A DNA stretch of 64,000 nt. It comes from Shewanella mangrovi (GTDB lineage: Bacteria > Pseudomonadota > Gammaproteobacteria > Enterobacterales > Shewanellaceae). The first letter of the stretch is position 1, and every line of letters begins with the position of its first letter. Position numbers and translations under genes: made by a program. Below, one piece after another: positions 46,880-55,840 of this stretch. Under the pieces are notes generated by a model, which made no database searches, had not been told where the DNA came from, and saw nothing but the letters and a program-made list of their open reading frames with translations. The stretch spans positions 186,001 to 250,000 of the forward strand of contig NZ_JPEO01000004.1 in the NCBI RefSeq assembly GCF_000753795.1, written 5' to 3'.

Positions 46880-47890
46880 ATGTCGTTATTGTCTAAAGCG
46901 CTATTGGCACTGCCATTGCTGGCGGTGCTGAACTGTCAGGCGGCGGAGAAGGTGGCCTATGGCCCGGAATTGGAAGGATTTGAATACCCTTGGCCGGTAA
47001 AGCAATTTAACTTTGAATCGCAGCGGAACCAGCTGCATATGGCGTATATGGATGTGCCAGCCAAGCAGCCTAATGGTCATACGGTCGTATTGTTGCATGG
47101 TAAGAACTTTTGTGCGGCCACCTGGCAGGACAGTATTACGGCGCTGACCGAAGCGGGATATCGGGTAATCGCCGCCGATCAAATCGGATTTTGTAAGTCC
47201 AGCAAACCTACGGCTTACCAATATAGTTTTCAGCAGCTTGCCGCGAATACTCACGCGTTACTTGCTGCGCTGAAGATTGATAAAGCGATTGTGATGGGGC
47301 ATTCCACTGGTGGCATGTTAGGTATTCGCTATGCATTGCTTTATCCTAACGCCACCGAGCAACTGGTGCTGGTGAATCCGATTGGGCTGGAAGATTGGAA
47401 AGCCAAAGGCGTGCCGGATATTGGCGTCGATGGCTGGTATCAAAGTGAGTTACAGAAAACCGACACTGGGATTCGTAACTACGAGCGCAAAACGTATTAT
47501 GCCGGGCAGTGGCGCGACGATTATGAACCTTGGGTGCAGATGCTTGCGGGCATGTATCGCGGCGCAGGCAAAGAGATCGTGGCGTGGAACTCGGCGCTGC
47601 TGTACGACATGATCTACACCCAACCTGTGTTTTATGAGTTTGAACAGCTTACAGTGCCAACACTGTTGTTCATTGGCGAGCAAGACACCACGGCAGTGGG
47701 TAAGGCGCTGGCGGCACCGGAGATTCGCAAGACCTTAGGTAACTACCCGGTACTGGCACGGGAGGCGGCCAAACGTATTCCCAATAGCCGCCTTGTTCTG
47801 TTTCCTAATTACGGCCATGCACCACAGATGCAAGCACCCAAAGAGTTTCATCAACAGCTACTGCGGTATTTACTGGGCGCGACCCATTAA
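46880..47890 (+). CDS. Exported alpha/beta hydrolase
   Basis: 336 residues; CAGGAGG precedes the ATG. Signal peptide ALLALPLLAVLNCQAAE, possibly a lipoprotein-type LNC site. Oxyanion region VVLLHGKNFCAATWQ, nucleophile elbow MGHSTGGMLG, acid region FIGEQDTTAVG and catalytic His in NYGHAPQ give a complete triad. Ester or related hydrolase of the periplasm or membrane; substrate unknown. Divergent from nifLA. Confidence 0.9.
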   Translation: MSLLSKALLALPLLAVLNCQAAEKVAYGPELEGFEYPWPVKQFNFESQRNQLHMAYMDVPAKQPNGHTVVLLHGKNFCAATWQDSITALTEAGYRVIAADQIGFCKSSKPTAYQYSFQQLAANTHALLAALKIDKAIVMGHSTGGMLGIRYALLYPNATEQLVLVNPIGLEDWKAKGVPDIGVDGWYQSELQKTDTGIRNYERKTYYAGQWRDDYEPWVQMLAGMYRGAGKEIVAWNSALLYDMIYTQPVFYEFEQLTVPTLLFIGEQDTTAVGKALAAPEIRKTLGNYPVLAREAAKRIPNSRLVLFPNYGHAPQMQAPKEFHQQLLRYLLGATH

Positions 47891-47918
47891 TTTTCTTCAG
47901 TAAAACTCGCTACTTAAC

Positions 47919-47941
47919 GGCGGCCTGCGGGTCGCCTTTTT
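47919..47941 (+). terminator. Probable terminator after the hydrolase gene
   Basis: Imperfect stem GGCGGCC...GGGTCGCC followed by TTTTTAT, 28 bases past the stop codon. Confidence 0.6.
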
Positions 47942-48008
47942 ATTGGCTTTTGCCACGCTACTTTACGCCTGTCGTGTTTATAACATCCTTCATTCTCGCC
48001 ACACGCTT

Positions 48009-48024
48009 TGTTGCTTTCCTGACA
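48009..48024. promoter_or_regulatory. NifA upstream activator site for the rnf operon
   Basis: TGT 48009-48011, ten bases, ACA 48022-48024; 88 bases upstream of the -24/-12 promoter. Confidence 0.75.
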
Positions 48025-48111
48025 AACAACGCTGTGTCGATGAAATCTGTCATAAAAATAAACTCATTATTTAACAATTGGTTAACTTATTTTCGTGCGC
48101 GTGTTTTTCGC

Positions 48112-48127
48112 TGGCACAAGCTATGCA
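48112..48127 (+). promoter_or_regulatory. Sigma-54 promoter of rnfABCDGEH
   Basis: TGGCAC-N5-ATGCA is the best match to the -24/-12 consensus in the window. The start would be near 48138, about 25 bases before rnfA. Confidence 0.9.
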
Positions 48128-48163
48128 CCTAGGTTGGCAAGTAATGTTTTCAGGAGCGAGATG

Positions 48164-48739
48164 ATGACCGATGGGCTGTTGATATTTCTCGGTGCTGCCT
48201 TTGTCAACAACGTGGTGTTGGCCAAATTCCTTGGACTATGTCCCTTTATGGGCGTGTCCAGCAAGGTAGATAGCGCTGTAGGCATGGGCCTAGCCACCAC
48301 CTTTGTACTGACGTTAGCGGCGTTGATGAGCTGGGTATTAGAGGCGGCTATTTTAAAACCGCTGCACTTAGAGTTTATGCGCATTATCGCCTTTATTCTG
48401 GTGATTGCGGCGGTAGTACAGCTCACCGAACTATATGTGAAAAAGAGCTTTCCCGCGTTGTATCAATCGCTTGGTGTATTCCTGCCGTTGATCACTACCA
48501 ACTGTGCCGTATTAGGGGTGGCGTTATTGGCGGTGCAGGAAGACCTTAGCTTTATGCAAACGCTGATGTACAGCTTGGGCTCTTCAGTCGGCTTTATGGT
48601 GGTGTTGGTACTGTTTGCCGGGCTGCGCAGTCAGCTCAGCCTGAATCGAGTGCCTGCTGCGTTTAAAGGTAATCCCATCGCGTTTATCACAGCCGGTTTG
48701 CTGTCGATGGCGTTTATGGGTTTTGCCGGCATCGTCTAA
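48164..48739 (+). CDS. rnfA: Electron transport complex subunit RnfA
   Basis: 191 residues from the second of two ATGs (48161/48164), 7 bases after AGGAG; a frame opening at 48095 crosses the promoter. Integral membrane protein with [24 protein letters not shown] and [13 protein letters not shown], the paired cysteines that bind a membrane Fe-S centre between RnfA and RnfE. Part of the ion-coupled Rnf complex, here dedicated to making low-potential electrons for nitrogenase. Confidence 0.96.
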   Translation: MTDGLLIFLGAAFVNNVVLAKFLGLCPFMGVSSKVDSAVGMGLATTFVLTLAALMSWVLEAAILKPLHLEFMRIIAFILVIAAVVQLTELYVKKSFPALYQSLGVFLPLITTNCAVLGVALLAVQEDLSFMQTLMYSLGSSVGFMVVLVLFAGLRSQLSLNRVPAAFKGNPIAFITAGLLSMAFMGFAGIV

Positions 48740-48751
48740 CAGGGGGAAATG

Positions 48752-49294
48752 ATGATCATTACGGTGATTTTCTTTGTACTGCTGGGGGCGGTACTGGGGG
48801 CGGCGTTGGGATACGCATCGTCAGTTTTCAAGGTGGAAAGTAATCCGTTGGTGGATGAAATCGAGGCACTGATGCCCGGTGGCCAATGCGGACAATGCGG
48901 CGTGGCGGGTTGCCGACAGGCAGCTGAAGCTATGGTACGCGGCGAGCTAAATCCCAACGCCTGTCCTCTTGGCGGACAGTCGCTGACACAAACCATTGCC
49001 GATCTGCTTGGTGTCTCGGTCGAAATGGGCGAAGAAGATATTCAGTGGGTGGCCAAGGTTAACGAAGCTGACTGTTCTGGCTGTGGCCGCTGCTACAAGG
49101 CGTGTCCGTTTGACGCCATCGTTGGTGCGACTAAGCAGATGCACACCGTTATCAGCGATGTCTGCACTGGCTGCAAGCTATGTACTCAGGTGTGCCCGCA
49201 AGACTGTTTGACCATGGTGCAGGTTGAACCTGATACCCGTACTTGGTTTTGGCCTAAACCGCAGCAGGCTGCCACTGCCAACGCGGCGGCATAG
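48752..49294 (+). CDS. rnfB: Electron transport complex subunit RnfB
   Basis: 180 residues. N-terminal membrane anchor (IITVIFFVLLGAVLGAALG), a [4Fe-4S] motif of the Fe-S domain (QCGQCGVAGC), and two ferredoxin clusters (CSGCGRCYKACPFDA and CTGCKLCTQVCPQDC). Shorter at the C-terminus than some homologues. It is the likely exit point for electrons to ferredoxin or flavodoxin. ATG at 48749 is an alternative start. Confidence 0.96.
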   Translation: MIITVIFFVLLGAVLGAALGYASSVFKVESNPLVDEIEALMPGGQCGQCGVAGCRQAAEAMVRGELNPNACPLGGQSLTQTIADLLGVSVEMGEEDIQWVAKVNEADCSGCGRCYKACPFDAIVGATKQMHTVISDVCTGCKLCTQVCPQDCLTMVQVEPDTRTWFWPKPQQAATANAAA

Positions 49295-49302
49295 GAGCGC
49301 TT

Positions 49303-50787
49303 ATGTTGAACTTATTAAGCCGCCCATTTCGCGGTGGTATTCACCCAGAAAGCTACAAGACGCTAACCAATGGCAGCGGCATAGATCGCTTCTTTTGGCC
49401 ACGCAATGTGTTTTTGTCATTGCAGTTACGTAACGGTGCCACGCTGACGCCACTGGTAAAAGCGGGGGACAGTGTTACCCGCGGACAACTGATCGCCAGC
49501 GGCCGCAACGACATGGTGGCACCGCTGCATGCACCGGTAAACGGCATTGTCACAGGGATTACGCCGCACTTTAGCTCGCATCCCTCCAAGGTGAAATGTG
49601 ACACCATTATTATTCGCGCCAACAGCGATAGACGCTGGGGCGAAACCCATCCGCAACAAAACTATCTAGCGCTGAGCAGCGAACAGATTATTGAGCGGGT
49701 TCGAGAAGCGGGCATTGTTGGCCTAGGTGGTGCGGGCTTCCCGACTGTGGTGAAACTGCAGTTTGCTCGCAAAGGCGGCGCGCATACGCTGGTAATTAAC
49801 GGCGGTGAGTGCGAACCCTATCTGACCTGTGATGATGTGGCGATGCAGGAATATGCGCCTGAAATTATTGCTGGGGTGAAACTGCTAATGATCGCCAGTG
49901 GCACCAAGAAGGCGATTATCGGCGTGGAAGATAATAAGCCCAATGCGTTAGCGCAGTTAACGTCTGCCGCATCTGAAGATGATGCGATTGAGGTGCGTGC
50001 CGCTCCGAGCATCTATCCGATGGGCTCCGAGCGCCATCTAATCAAATTCCTTACCGGGGCGGAAGTGCCGACCGGTGGTCATGCCGGTATGGTTGGCGTG
50101 TTGGTGCATAACATCGCCACTGCACGCGCTGTCTACCAGGCGACCCGTTTTCGTCGGCCTCTGGTCAGCCGGGTGATTACCGTCTCCGGTAAAGGGATTG
50201 GCGCACCACGTAACGTGGAAGTGCCCGTCGGCACGCCAGTGAATGAAGTGATTGAATATTGTGGTGGTGTTAAAGAAAGCACCTCGCGCTTGCTGTTTGG
50301 CGGGCCGATGATGGGACAAGTGATCTCCTCCCCTTATATTCCCATCGACAAAACCGTGGGTGGCATTTTGGCGTTGACCGACGACGAGGTGAAAACCCGC
50401 GAGCAGACCGAATGTATTCGCTGTGGTCAGTGTGTGCGCGCTTGTCCGATGGGATTAATGCCGTTTCAGATGGCGGCCTACGCCCGTTTATCCGATTTCA
50501 GTAAAACCGAAGAGCTGGGAGTTAATCACTGCCTTTCTTGCGGCGCCTGCAGTTATGTCTGCCCGGCTTCGTTACCGCTGGTGCAGTACTTTCAGTTTGC
50601 CAAAGGCTCTATTAATGCGAACCGCTTGAAAGCGCAGCGTTCAGCAACCGCACGGGCACTGAATGAAGAACGTGTGCAGCGTTTAGAACGCGAAGCGGCA
50701 GCAAAAGCGGCGGCCAAAGCTGCCAAAGCCGCAGCACGTAAGGCGCGTCCCGCCAGAGGCAAAGTGAAGGAGACTGAAAATGATTGA
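49303..50787 (+). CDS. rnfC: Electron transport complex subunit RnfC
   Basis: 494 residues. NADH/FMN-binding part with AGIVGLGGAGFPTVVK and NGGECEPYLTCDD, and two [4Fe-4S] motifs, CIRCGQCVRACPMG and CLSCGACSYVCPA. The short tail is an Ala/Lys-rich helix (EREAAAKAAAKAAKAAARK) in place of the long repeats in E. coli RsxC. Peripheral NADH-oxidising subunit. Overlaps rnfD by 8 bases. Confidence 0.96.
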   Translation: MLNLLSRPFRGGIHPESYKTLTNGSGIDRFFWPRNVFLSLQLRNGATLTPLVKAGDSVTRGQLIASGRNDMVAPLHAPVNGIVTGITPHFSSHPSKVKCDTIIIRANSDRRWGETHPQQNYLALSSEQIIERVREAGIVGLGGAGFPTVVKLQFARKGGAHTLVINGGECEPYLTCDDVAMQEYAPEIIAGVKLLMIASGTKKAIIGVEDNKPNALAQLTSAASEDDAIEVRAAPSIYPMGSERHLIKFLTGAEVPTGGHAGMVGVLVHNIATARAVYQATRFRRPLVSRVITVSGKGIGAPRNVEVPVGTPVNEVIEYCGGVKESTSRLLFGGPMMGQVISSPYIPIDKTVGGILALTDDEVKTREQTECIRCGQCVRACPMGLMPFQMAAYARLSDFSKTEELGVNHCLSCGACSYVCPASLPLVQYFQFAKGSINANRLKAQRSATARALNEERVQRLEREAAAKAAAKAAKAAARKARPARGKVKETEND

Positions 50788-51778
50788 TTTTGAACCTAAG
50801 GCCGGGCCGTTCGCACATACCAGCAATACTAGCAGCCGCATCATGTATACCGTGGTACTGACATTGCTGCCAGCAGCCTTGATGGGTATTTATCAATTTG
50901 GGCTCGCCAGTCTACAGACCATTTTGGTGTGCTCGGTGATAGCTATCGTCACTGAATACCTCTGTCTGAAGTTAATGGGGCGCGCCGCCAACGCCTGCAT
51001 GGATGGCTCGGCATTGCTCACCGGCTTATTGTTGGCGATGAGCTTACCGGCGACCGTGCCTATGTGGTTAGCTGGGTTCGGCAGTGCATTTGCCATTATC
51101 GTCGGCAAGCAGATTTATGGCGGTTTAGGCCAAAACCTGTTTAATCCCGCCATGCTCGCACGGGTAATGTTACTGATCTGTTTTCCCGTTGAAATGACCA
51201 ACTGGGCCGTACCGACTCCGATCGATTTCAGCGGTAACCAAGTGGCGGTGCCGCAAGGTTGGTTGCAGTTTGATGGAGTGACCGCGGCAACGCCGCTCAG
51301 TGGTTTAAGCCATGAGCCAGTATCAATTGTGGCGCAATTCCTTGGGCTCGGCGGCGGTAGTCTCGGTGAAACCAGTGCACTGCTGATCCTGCTTGGTGGT
51401 GCGGTGTTGCTCTATCGCCGCATTATTCACTGGGCAATTCCGCTGTCATTCGTGTTAGGGCTGTGCGTGCCAGCGGCCATCGCATCCCTGATAGCGCCAG
51501 AAAGCTTTAGCTCTCCGTTAGTGCAGCTATTTAGTGGTGGCGCCATGCTCGGTGCGTTTTATATCGCAACTGATTTGGTTACCTCACCGACCAGCGTGCG
51601 CGGACAATTAATCTACGGTGGCGCCTGCGGAGCGCTAATTTGGCTGATCCGTTCTTTTGGCAACTATCCCGAGGGGGTGGCGTTTGCGGTGCTGATTGTG
51701 AATGCTGCCAGCCCGCTAATTGACCACTATCTACGCCCCAGCGTGTTTGGCAGTAAATCTATGGCGAGGAAATCATGA
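50780..51778 (+). CDS. rnfD: Electron transport complex subunit RnfD
   Basis: 332 residues with many membrane segments. The FMN attachment region TDLVTSPTSVRGQ contains the threonine that is covalently flavinylated in the family. It overlaps rnfG by 4 bases. Confidence 0.95.
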   Translation: MIDFEPKAGPFAHTSNTSSRIMYTVVLTLLPAALMGIYQFGLASLQTILVCSVIAIVTEYLCLKLMGRAANACMDGSALLTGLLLAMSLPATVPMWLAGFGSAFAIIVGKQIYGGLGQNLFNPAMLARVMLLICFPVEMTNWAVPTPIDFSGNQVAVPQGWLQFDGVTAATPLSGLSHEPVSIVAQFLGLGGGSLGETSALLILLGGAVLLYRRIIHWAIPLSFVLGLCVPAAIASLIAPESFSSPLVQLFSGGAMLGAFYIATDLVTSPTSVRGQLIYGGACGALIWLIRSFGNYPEGVAFAVLIVNAASPLIDHYLRPSVFGSKSMARKS

Positions 51779-52395
51779 TGCAGCTTGCTCTGGATAAATG
51801 GAAAGAAAGTATCGGTTATCAAAGTGGCTTGCTGGCGGCGATCTGTGGGTTAGCAGCACTGATTTTGGTGCTGGTGGAACTGTGGACTCGGCCCTTGATC
51901 AATCAGCGCATCGAAGAAGATCAAAACGCGCTACTGGATGAAGTGCTGGCTGGCGCAACCTATGCCAACAAGGTGTTTGCTAAGTCTGAAGCGATCGATA
52001 TTCAACAGCGCCACTATGAGATCTTCACCGTCAAAAACGGTCAGGGCGGCACCACGCACTTTGTGGTTCGCGGCACTGAAGAGGGCTTTAGTGGCACCAT
52101 CAGCTTTTTAGTCGGCGTTGATACCGAAGGGGTTATCACTGGCGTACGCATCATCAGTCATAGCGAAACGCCGGGGCTTGGCGACAAGATTGAATTGGCG
52201 AAAAGCCCTTGGGTAACCGAGTTTAATCAACATTCGCTTGCCAACACTCCGCTATGGGGGGTGAAAAAAGATGGTGGCACCTTTGATCAATTTACCGGCG
52301 CTACCATTACGCCGCGCGCGGTGGTGAATGGTGTTCATACCGCAATGCAGGCACTGGCCAAAAACATGGAGGAACAACCCCATGACGCAAACTAA
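51775..52395 (+). CDS. rnfG: Electron transport complex subunit RnfG
   Basis: 206 residues. One N-terminal TM segment (SGLLAAICGLAALILVLVEL) and a periplasmic FMN-binding domain with the covalent site FTGATITPRAVV. ETPGLGDKIE is the other family mark. Overlaps rnfE by 14 bases. Confidence 0.95.
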   Translation: MMQLALDKWKESIGYQSGLLAAICGLAALILVLVELWTRPLINQRIEEDQNALLDEVLAGATYANKVFAKSEAIDIQQRHYEIFTVKNGQGGTTHFVVRGTEEGFSGTISFLVGVDTEGVITGVRIISHSETPGLGDKIELAKSPWVTEFNQHSLANTPLWGVKKDGGTFDQFTGATITPRAVVNGVHTAMQALAKNMEEQPHDAN

Positions 52396-53077
52396 TTCTC
52401 AGCAACATCAGTATCGGCAGATCTGGGCGGCGGGCATGTGGGACAACAATATTGTCCTCAAGCAGTCATTGGCATTGTGTCCGCTGTTAGCGGTAACCAG
52501 TAGCGCTACCAATGGTCTCGGCTTGGGCTTAGCCACTACAGTGGTCATGATCGCTGCTAATGCCCTAACGTCGATGGCAAAAGGCGTGATCAGCAAAGCG
52601 GTGCGTATTCCCGCCAATATCATCATTATCGCCTCATTAGTGACACTGATTGATGCGCTGTTGAACGCTTGGCTACATCCGTTGCACAAGGTGTTGGGGC
52701 TGTTTATTCCACTGATTGTGACCAACTGCGCCATTCTCGGCCGGGTGGAATCCTATGCCAGTAAGTCGCCATTATTGCCATCGTTGCTTGACGGTTTGGC
52801 GATGGGATTAGGCTTTACCTGGGTACTGACTATGCTCGGTGGCATTCGCGAAGTGATGGGGAGCGGTACCTTGTTTGCCAATGCGTCACTCCTACTCGGA
52901 CAGCACTTTGCTTTTTTAGAAACCACAGTGATCCCGGAATATCGTGGCTTATTGCTGGTGATCCTGCCGCCAGGCGGCTTTTTGATCCTCGGCGCGGTAT
53001 TGGCGGTAAAGCAGAAAGTTGAGCAACTGTTGACTGAGCGTCGTGCTATTGCGGCGGCGCCCGTGACCGGAGGTTAA
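52382..53077 (+). CDS. rnfE: Electron transport complex subunit RnfE
   Basis: 231 residues from the ATG at 52382, with GGAGGAAC upstream inside rnfG. Membrane protein homologous to RnfA, with MWDNNIVLKQSLALCPLLAV and VTNCAILGRVESYAS giving the second cysteine pair. Completes the membrane core of the complex. Confidence 0.95.
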   Translation: MTQTNSQQHQYRQIWAAGMWDNNIVLKQSLALCPLLAVTSSATNGLGLGLATTVVMIAANALTSMAKGVISKAVRIPANIIIIASLVTLIDALLNAWLHPLHKVLGLFIPLIVTNCAILGRVESYASKSPLLPSLLDGLAMGLGFTWVLTMLGGIREVMGSGTLFANASLLLGQHFAFLETTVIPEYRGLLLVILPPGGFLILGAVLAVKQKVEQLLTERRAIAAAPVTGG

Positions 53078-53079
53078 CC

Positions 53080-53346
53080 ATGAAAGTCAGTGTGGTATTT
53101 GCCAAGCCTGAAGAGCAGGTATGGATCCCGGTTAATGTCGACGAACATGCGACTTTGATGTCGGCCATTGAGGCGTCAGGGATTCTCAACATGTTTCCGG
53201 CGATTCGCTTAGATCAGCAAAAGGTGGGAGTGTTCGGCAAGCTTTGCGCGCTCGATACTGAGTTGCAAGACGGTGATCGGGTTGAGATCTATCGTCCTAT
53301 CACTTGGGTGGCGCCTGATGAAGATGATGACGACGATGATGATTAA
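53080..53346 (+). CDS. rnfH: RnfH family protein with acidic tail
   Basis: 88 residues. Ubiquitin-like fold of the RnfH/ThiS type (MKVSVVFAKPEEQVW, LQDGDRVEIYRPI). The C-terminus is an Asp run (DEDDDDDDD). Starts 2 bases after rnfE. Nif-linked rnf operons carry this gene; its role in the complex is not settled. Confidence 0.92.
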   Translation: MKVSVVFAKPEEQVWIPVNVDEHATLMSAIEASGILNMFPAIRLDQQKVGVFGKLCALDTELQDGDRVEIYRPITWVAPDEDDDDDDD

Positions 53347-53363
53347 TCGTGACAGCAGCAAAT

Positions 53364-53379
53364 TGTCCGCTTTACGACA
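53364..53379. promoter_or_regulatory. NifA upstream activator site for nifF
   Basis: TGT 53364-53366, ten bases, ACA 53377-53379; 62 bases upstream of the promoter at 53441. Confidence 0.75.
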
Positions 53380-53440
53380 ATTTTGTTGGTTTATCAAAAA
53401 CGATTTTTAAGTATTTCATTACTTTTCATATAGATAGTCT

Positions 53441-53456
53441 AGGAATGCGAATTGCA
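53441..53456 (+). promoter_or_regulatory. Sigma-54 promoter of nifF
   Basis: AGGAATGCGAATTGCA has GG at 53442-53443 and GC at 53454-53455. Same first-base deviation as the nifB promoter. Leader to nifF of about 30 bases. Confidence 0.78.
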
Positions 53457-53495
53457 ACTAACGACTGAATCATAAATTTCTAGATGGGGTGGAAC

Positions 53496-54029
53496 ATGGC
53501 ACAGATCGGAATTTTCTTTGGAACAGATACAGGTAGTACGCGTAAGGTTGCCAAACAACTACATAAATTGCTTGGTGATGTGGCGGATAAGCCATTAAAC
53601 ATCAATCGCGCCGAAGCAGATGCGCTGGCTGCTTATGACATCCTGATTTTGGGCACGCCAACCTTAGGTGAAGGGCAACTGCCGGGATTGTCTGCCGAGT
53701 GTCAGGAAGAAAGCTGGGAAGAGTTTATGCCAAGCTTTGATGATATGGACTTGGCAGGTAAGAAAGTGGCGCTGTTCGGTTTAGGTGACCAAGTGAACTA
53801 TCCTGATGAATTTGTTGATGGCTTAGGCGAGTTGTACGACACAGTGGTGGAATGCGGCGCCGAAGTTGTCGGTAGTTGGCCGCTAGATGGTTACGAATTT
53901 AGCCAGTCAGCAGCAGTCGTCGAAGATCGTTTTGTCGGCTTAGTCATCGACAAAGATAACCAAGCCAGTTTGACGGATGATCGTCTAGCAACCTGGGTTG
54001 AACAACTGAAAAGTGAGCTAGGGTTGTAA
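53496..54029 (+). CDS. nifF: Nif-specific flavodoxin NifF
   Basis: 177 residues from ATG 53496 with GGGGTGG upstream. FMN phosphate loop FGTDTGSTRKVAK, the isoalloxazine loops LGTPTLGEGQLPG and GLGDQVNYPDEF, and the 20-residue insertion of long-chain flavodoxins are present. Carries electrons to NifH. Own NifA-type promoter, placed directly after the rnf operon. Confidence 0.95.
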   Translation: MAQIGIFFGTDTGSTRKVAKQLHKLLGDVADKPLNINRAEADALAAYDILILGTPTLGEGQLPGLSAECQEESWEEFMPSFDDMDLAGKKVALFGLGDQVNYPDEFVDGLGELYDTVVECGAEVVGSWPLDGYEFSQSAAVVEDRFVGLVIDKDNQASLTDDRLATWVEQLKSELGL

Positions 54030-54053
54030 GCGACGCAATCTTCAATTCAGGAG

Positions 54054-54079
54054 AAAGCCACCGAGATGGTGGCTTTTTT
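54054..54079. terminator. Terminator between nifF and the DUF3861 gene
   Basis: Nine-base stem AAAGCCACC/GGTGGCTTT (54054-54062, 54068-54076), 5-base loop, then TTTAT. It lies just past nifF and meets the stop codon of the convergent minus-strand gene, so may serve both. Confidence 0.88.
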
Positions 54080-54353
54080 ATACGCTGGATTTGAGCTTTT
54101 TCATAAACTGCTTGAACTGTGGGCCAAGCTCTTCAAATAACGGGTGTTTACGTTCTTGCATCATCACTTCGCCAAACAGTTTGAGGCCAACAATAAAGCT
54201 TTTGGTTTGTTCATCGCTAAAGCCAAACTTGCCATCAACGCGCTCTAAAATCTTAAAAATGTCGTCATGGTTGATGGTGTTGAAGCTCAGGCTGTGGGTG
54301 GTTTGTTGCGCGTCATCTAGCTTTTCTACGCTGATGCGATATTGGTGGGGCAT
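54078..54353 (-). CDS. DUF3861 family protein
   Basis: 91 residues, soluble. MPHQYRISVEKLDDAQQ, LSFNTINHDDIFKILERV, FGEVMMQERKHPLFEELGPQFKQFMKKLK are the family pattern. Function unknown. Divergent from a marR gene with a shared region holding two palindromic sites, so it is a likely MarR target. Confidence 0.88.
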   Translation of the reverse strand: MPHQYRISVEKLDDAQQTTHSLSFNTINHDDIFKILERVDGKFGFSDEQTKSFIVGLKLFGEVMMQERKHPLFEELGPQFKQFMKKLKSSV

Positions 54354-54385
54354 AATTTTCCTCTGTGGTTGTGTTATGAACTAGT

Positions 54386-54432
54386 TAGTTGATAAAATCA
54401 ATTACAAAGGATTTAATTGATAAAGTCAACTA
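54386..54432. promoter_or_regulatory. Two MarR-type operator palindromes
   Basis: TAGTTGATAAAATCAATTA (54386-54404) and TAATTGATAAAGTCAACTA (54414-54432): two TTGA-N5-TCAA type sites, inverse to each other, 28 bases centre to centre. The second abuts the marR start codon. Confidence 0.75.
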
Positions 54433-54852
54433 ATGAGCGTTAACCATCTGTTATTTTCTGTGCTCGATGCCTATAAAAGTGCCTTGCTGACCACTTTTTC
54501 CAAGGAGTTGCCCGAGCTGTCATTACTGTATTTCCGCGTGTTAAGACTGGTGGGCACAAGCGAGCAAGTGACACCGCTGCAGGTTGCGCAGGTATTGCGG
54601 CGCGATAAAGGACAGGTAACGCGACTGCTGGCAGAGCTGAGCGATAAAGCATGGCTGCTCAAAGTGCCGCATCCACAGGATAAACGTAGTGTGCTGTTAC
54701 AACTGACGCCACAGGGGCAACAGTTATTGGCCGATGCCAGTCGCTTAGAACAACAAGTGTCGCAGGCGATGACATTGGGTATGGCGGATGAACAGCAGCA
54801 GGCGCTGAGTGAAGGCCTGCAGCTGTTGCAGCACAACCTTAAGCAGTTATGA
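54433..54852 (+). CDS. MarR family transcriptional regulator
   Basis: 139 residues; winged-helix region TPLQVAQVLRRDKGQVTRLLAELSDKAWLLKVPHPQDKRSVL with the DxR wing (DKRSV), flanked by dimerisation helices. There is no Shine-Dalgarno before the ATG at 54433 because the operator occupies that place, so the mRNA may be leaderless. Likely represses itself and the divergent DUF3861 gene. Ligand unknown. Confidence 0.88.
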   Translation: MSVNHLLFSVLDAYKSALLTTFSKELPELSLLYFRVLRLVGTSEQVTPLQVAQVLRRDKGQVTRLLAELSDKAWLLKVPHPQDKRSVLLQLTPQGQQLLADASRLEQQVSQAMTLGMADEQQQALSEGLQLLQHNLKQL

Positions 54853-54862
54853 GTCACTGATA

Positions 54863-54899
54863 AAAAAGCCCACTGTTAACAAGATCGCAGTGGGCTTTG
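54863..54899. terminator. Bidirectional terminator between marR and the MetA-like gene
   Basis: Eleven-base stem AAAGCCCACTG/CAGTGGGCTTT with a 12-base loop; A-run on the left and TTTG on the right serve both converging genes. Confidence 0.82.
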
Positions 54900-54928
54900 C
54901 AGGGAACGCTATTTTGCTATTGAAGCGA

Positions 54929-55828
54929 TTACAGCTTAGTGGTGAACTTCAACCAGAACTTATCACCTTCAGGCTTGTTTTCGGTTGAGACTTCGCTCTG
55001 ATAACGCAGTTCGAGGGAATAACCCGCTGCAGTATCTAGCTTCAGCGCTGGACCAATCGCAAAGGCTTTGCCTTTATAACCATCCAAATAAACCGCACCA
55101 TTTTGCTTATCATCGGTCATCTGTTGGTAGTAATAACCCGCTATTCCCAGCGTGTAGTTATTCAGGTGGTAACCAACGGCATAATCAAAATGAAACTCCT
55201 GACCAGATTTATAGTGAGTGTCATCGTTTTTACCGTTGAAGTCGTACATGAATTTAGCTGATGCTTCAAAGCCATTGTTCAGATAGGTGGCAACAAATAC
55301 CGGGGTGAATACCCAATAGTTACGGCCAGGATTGGCAAAGCGATTCATGTTGTATTCGCCAGTCGGCGCTGTTACTTCCAAAGCAAAAGCGTAGTGGAAG
55401 TTGGGTTGATGCCATGCCAGCATTAGCGGTGATATGGAGATATCGCCTAAACCACTGGTGGTTGAACTCAACACCGGCACGCCATTCGCCGCTACTTCAC
55501 CACTGACATGCACCAATGGAATCGTGGTATACATCCCCCAATCTGCGCCAAACAGCTTTTTGTCGGTCATGTAGATAAAGCGTGATACATCGGCAGTGGC
55601 TTGCAGATTGATATCTGCGCCGCTGTTATCGCCGTTACTATCGGTCAGCTTGTTGACTGTGTAATGGTTCAAGAAGTTCTGATAGTACAGTCCTTGTGGC
55701 GGTAACGCGCCCGCCATAAAGCCTTCTGCACCATTAGGATAAACATTGCCACCGCCTTCAGTCGCGTTAGCGTGTAAACCGATAAATCCCGCGGCCAAGA
55801 TAGTGGCAGAAACTAAACTCTTGTTCAT
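54929..55828 (-). CDS. Outer-membrane MetA-pathway (phenol degradation meta) family protein
   Basis: 299 residues. Signal peptide ending HANATEGG, then EGGGNVYPNGAEGFMAGALPP, the hallmark N-terminus of the family (SphA-like), TSGLGDISISPLMLAWH, TAPTGEYN and a strand-rich C-terminus. Probably an outer-membrane channel for a hydrophobic or aromatic substrate. It follows the flavoprotein gene by 12 bases, so it probably imports that enzyme's substrate. Confidence 0.87.
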   Translation of the reverse strand: MNKSLVSATILAAGFIGLHANATEGGGNVYPNGAEGFMAGALPPQGLYYQNFLNHYTVNKLTDSNGDNSGADINLQATADVSRFIYMTDKKLFGADWGMYTTIPLVHVSGEVAANGVPVLSSTTSGLGDISISPLMLAWHQPNFHYAFALEVTAPTGEYNMNRFANPGRNYWVFTPVFVATYLNNGFEASAKFMYDFNGKNDDTHYKSGQEFHFDYAVGYHLNNYTLGIAGYYYQQMTDDKQNGAVYLDGYKGKAFAIGPALKLDTAAGYSLELRYQSEVSTENKPEGDKFWLKFTTKL

Positions 55829-55840
55829 GTTCGGTTATCC

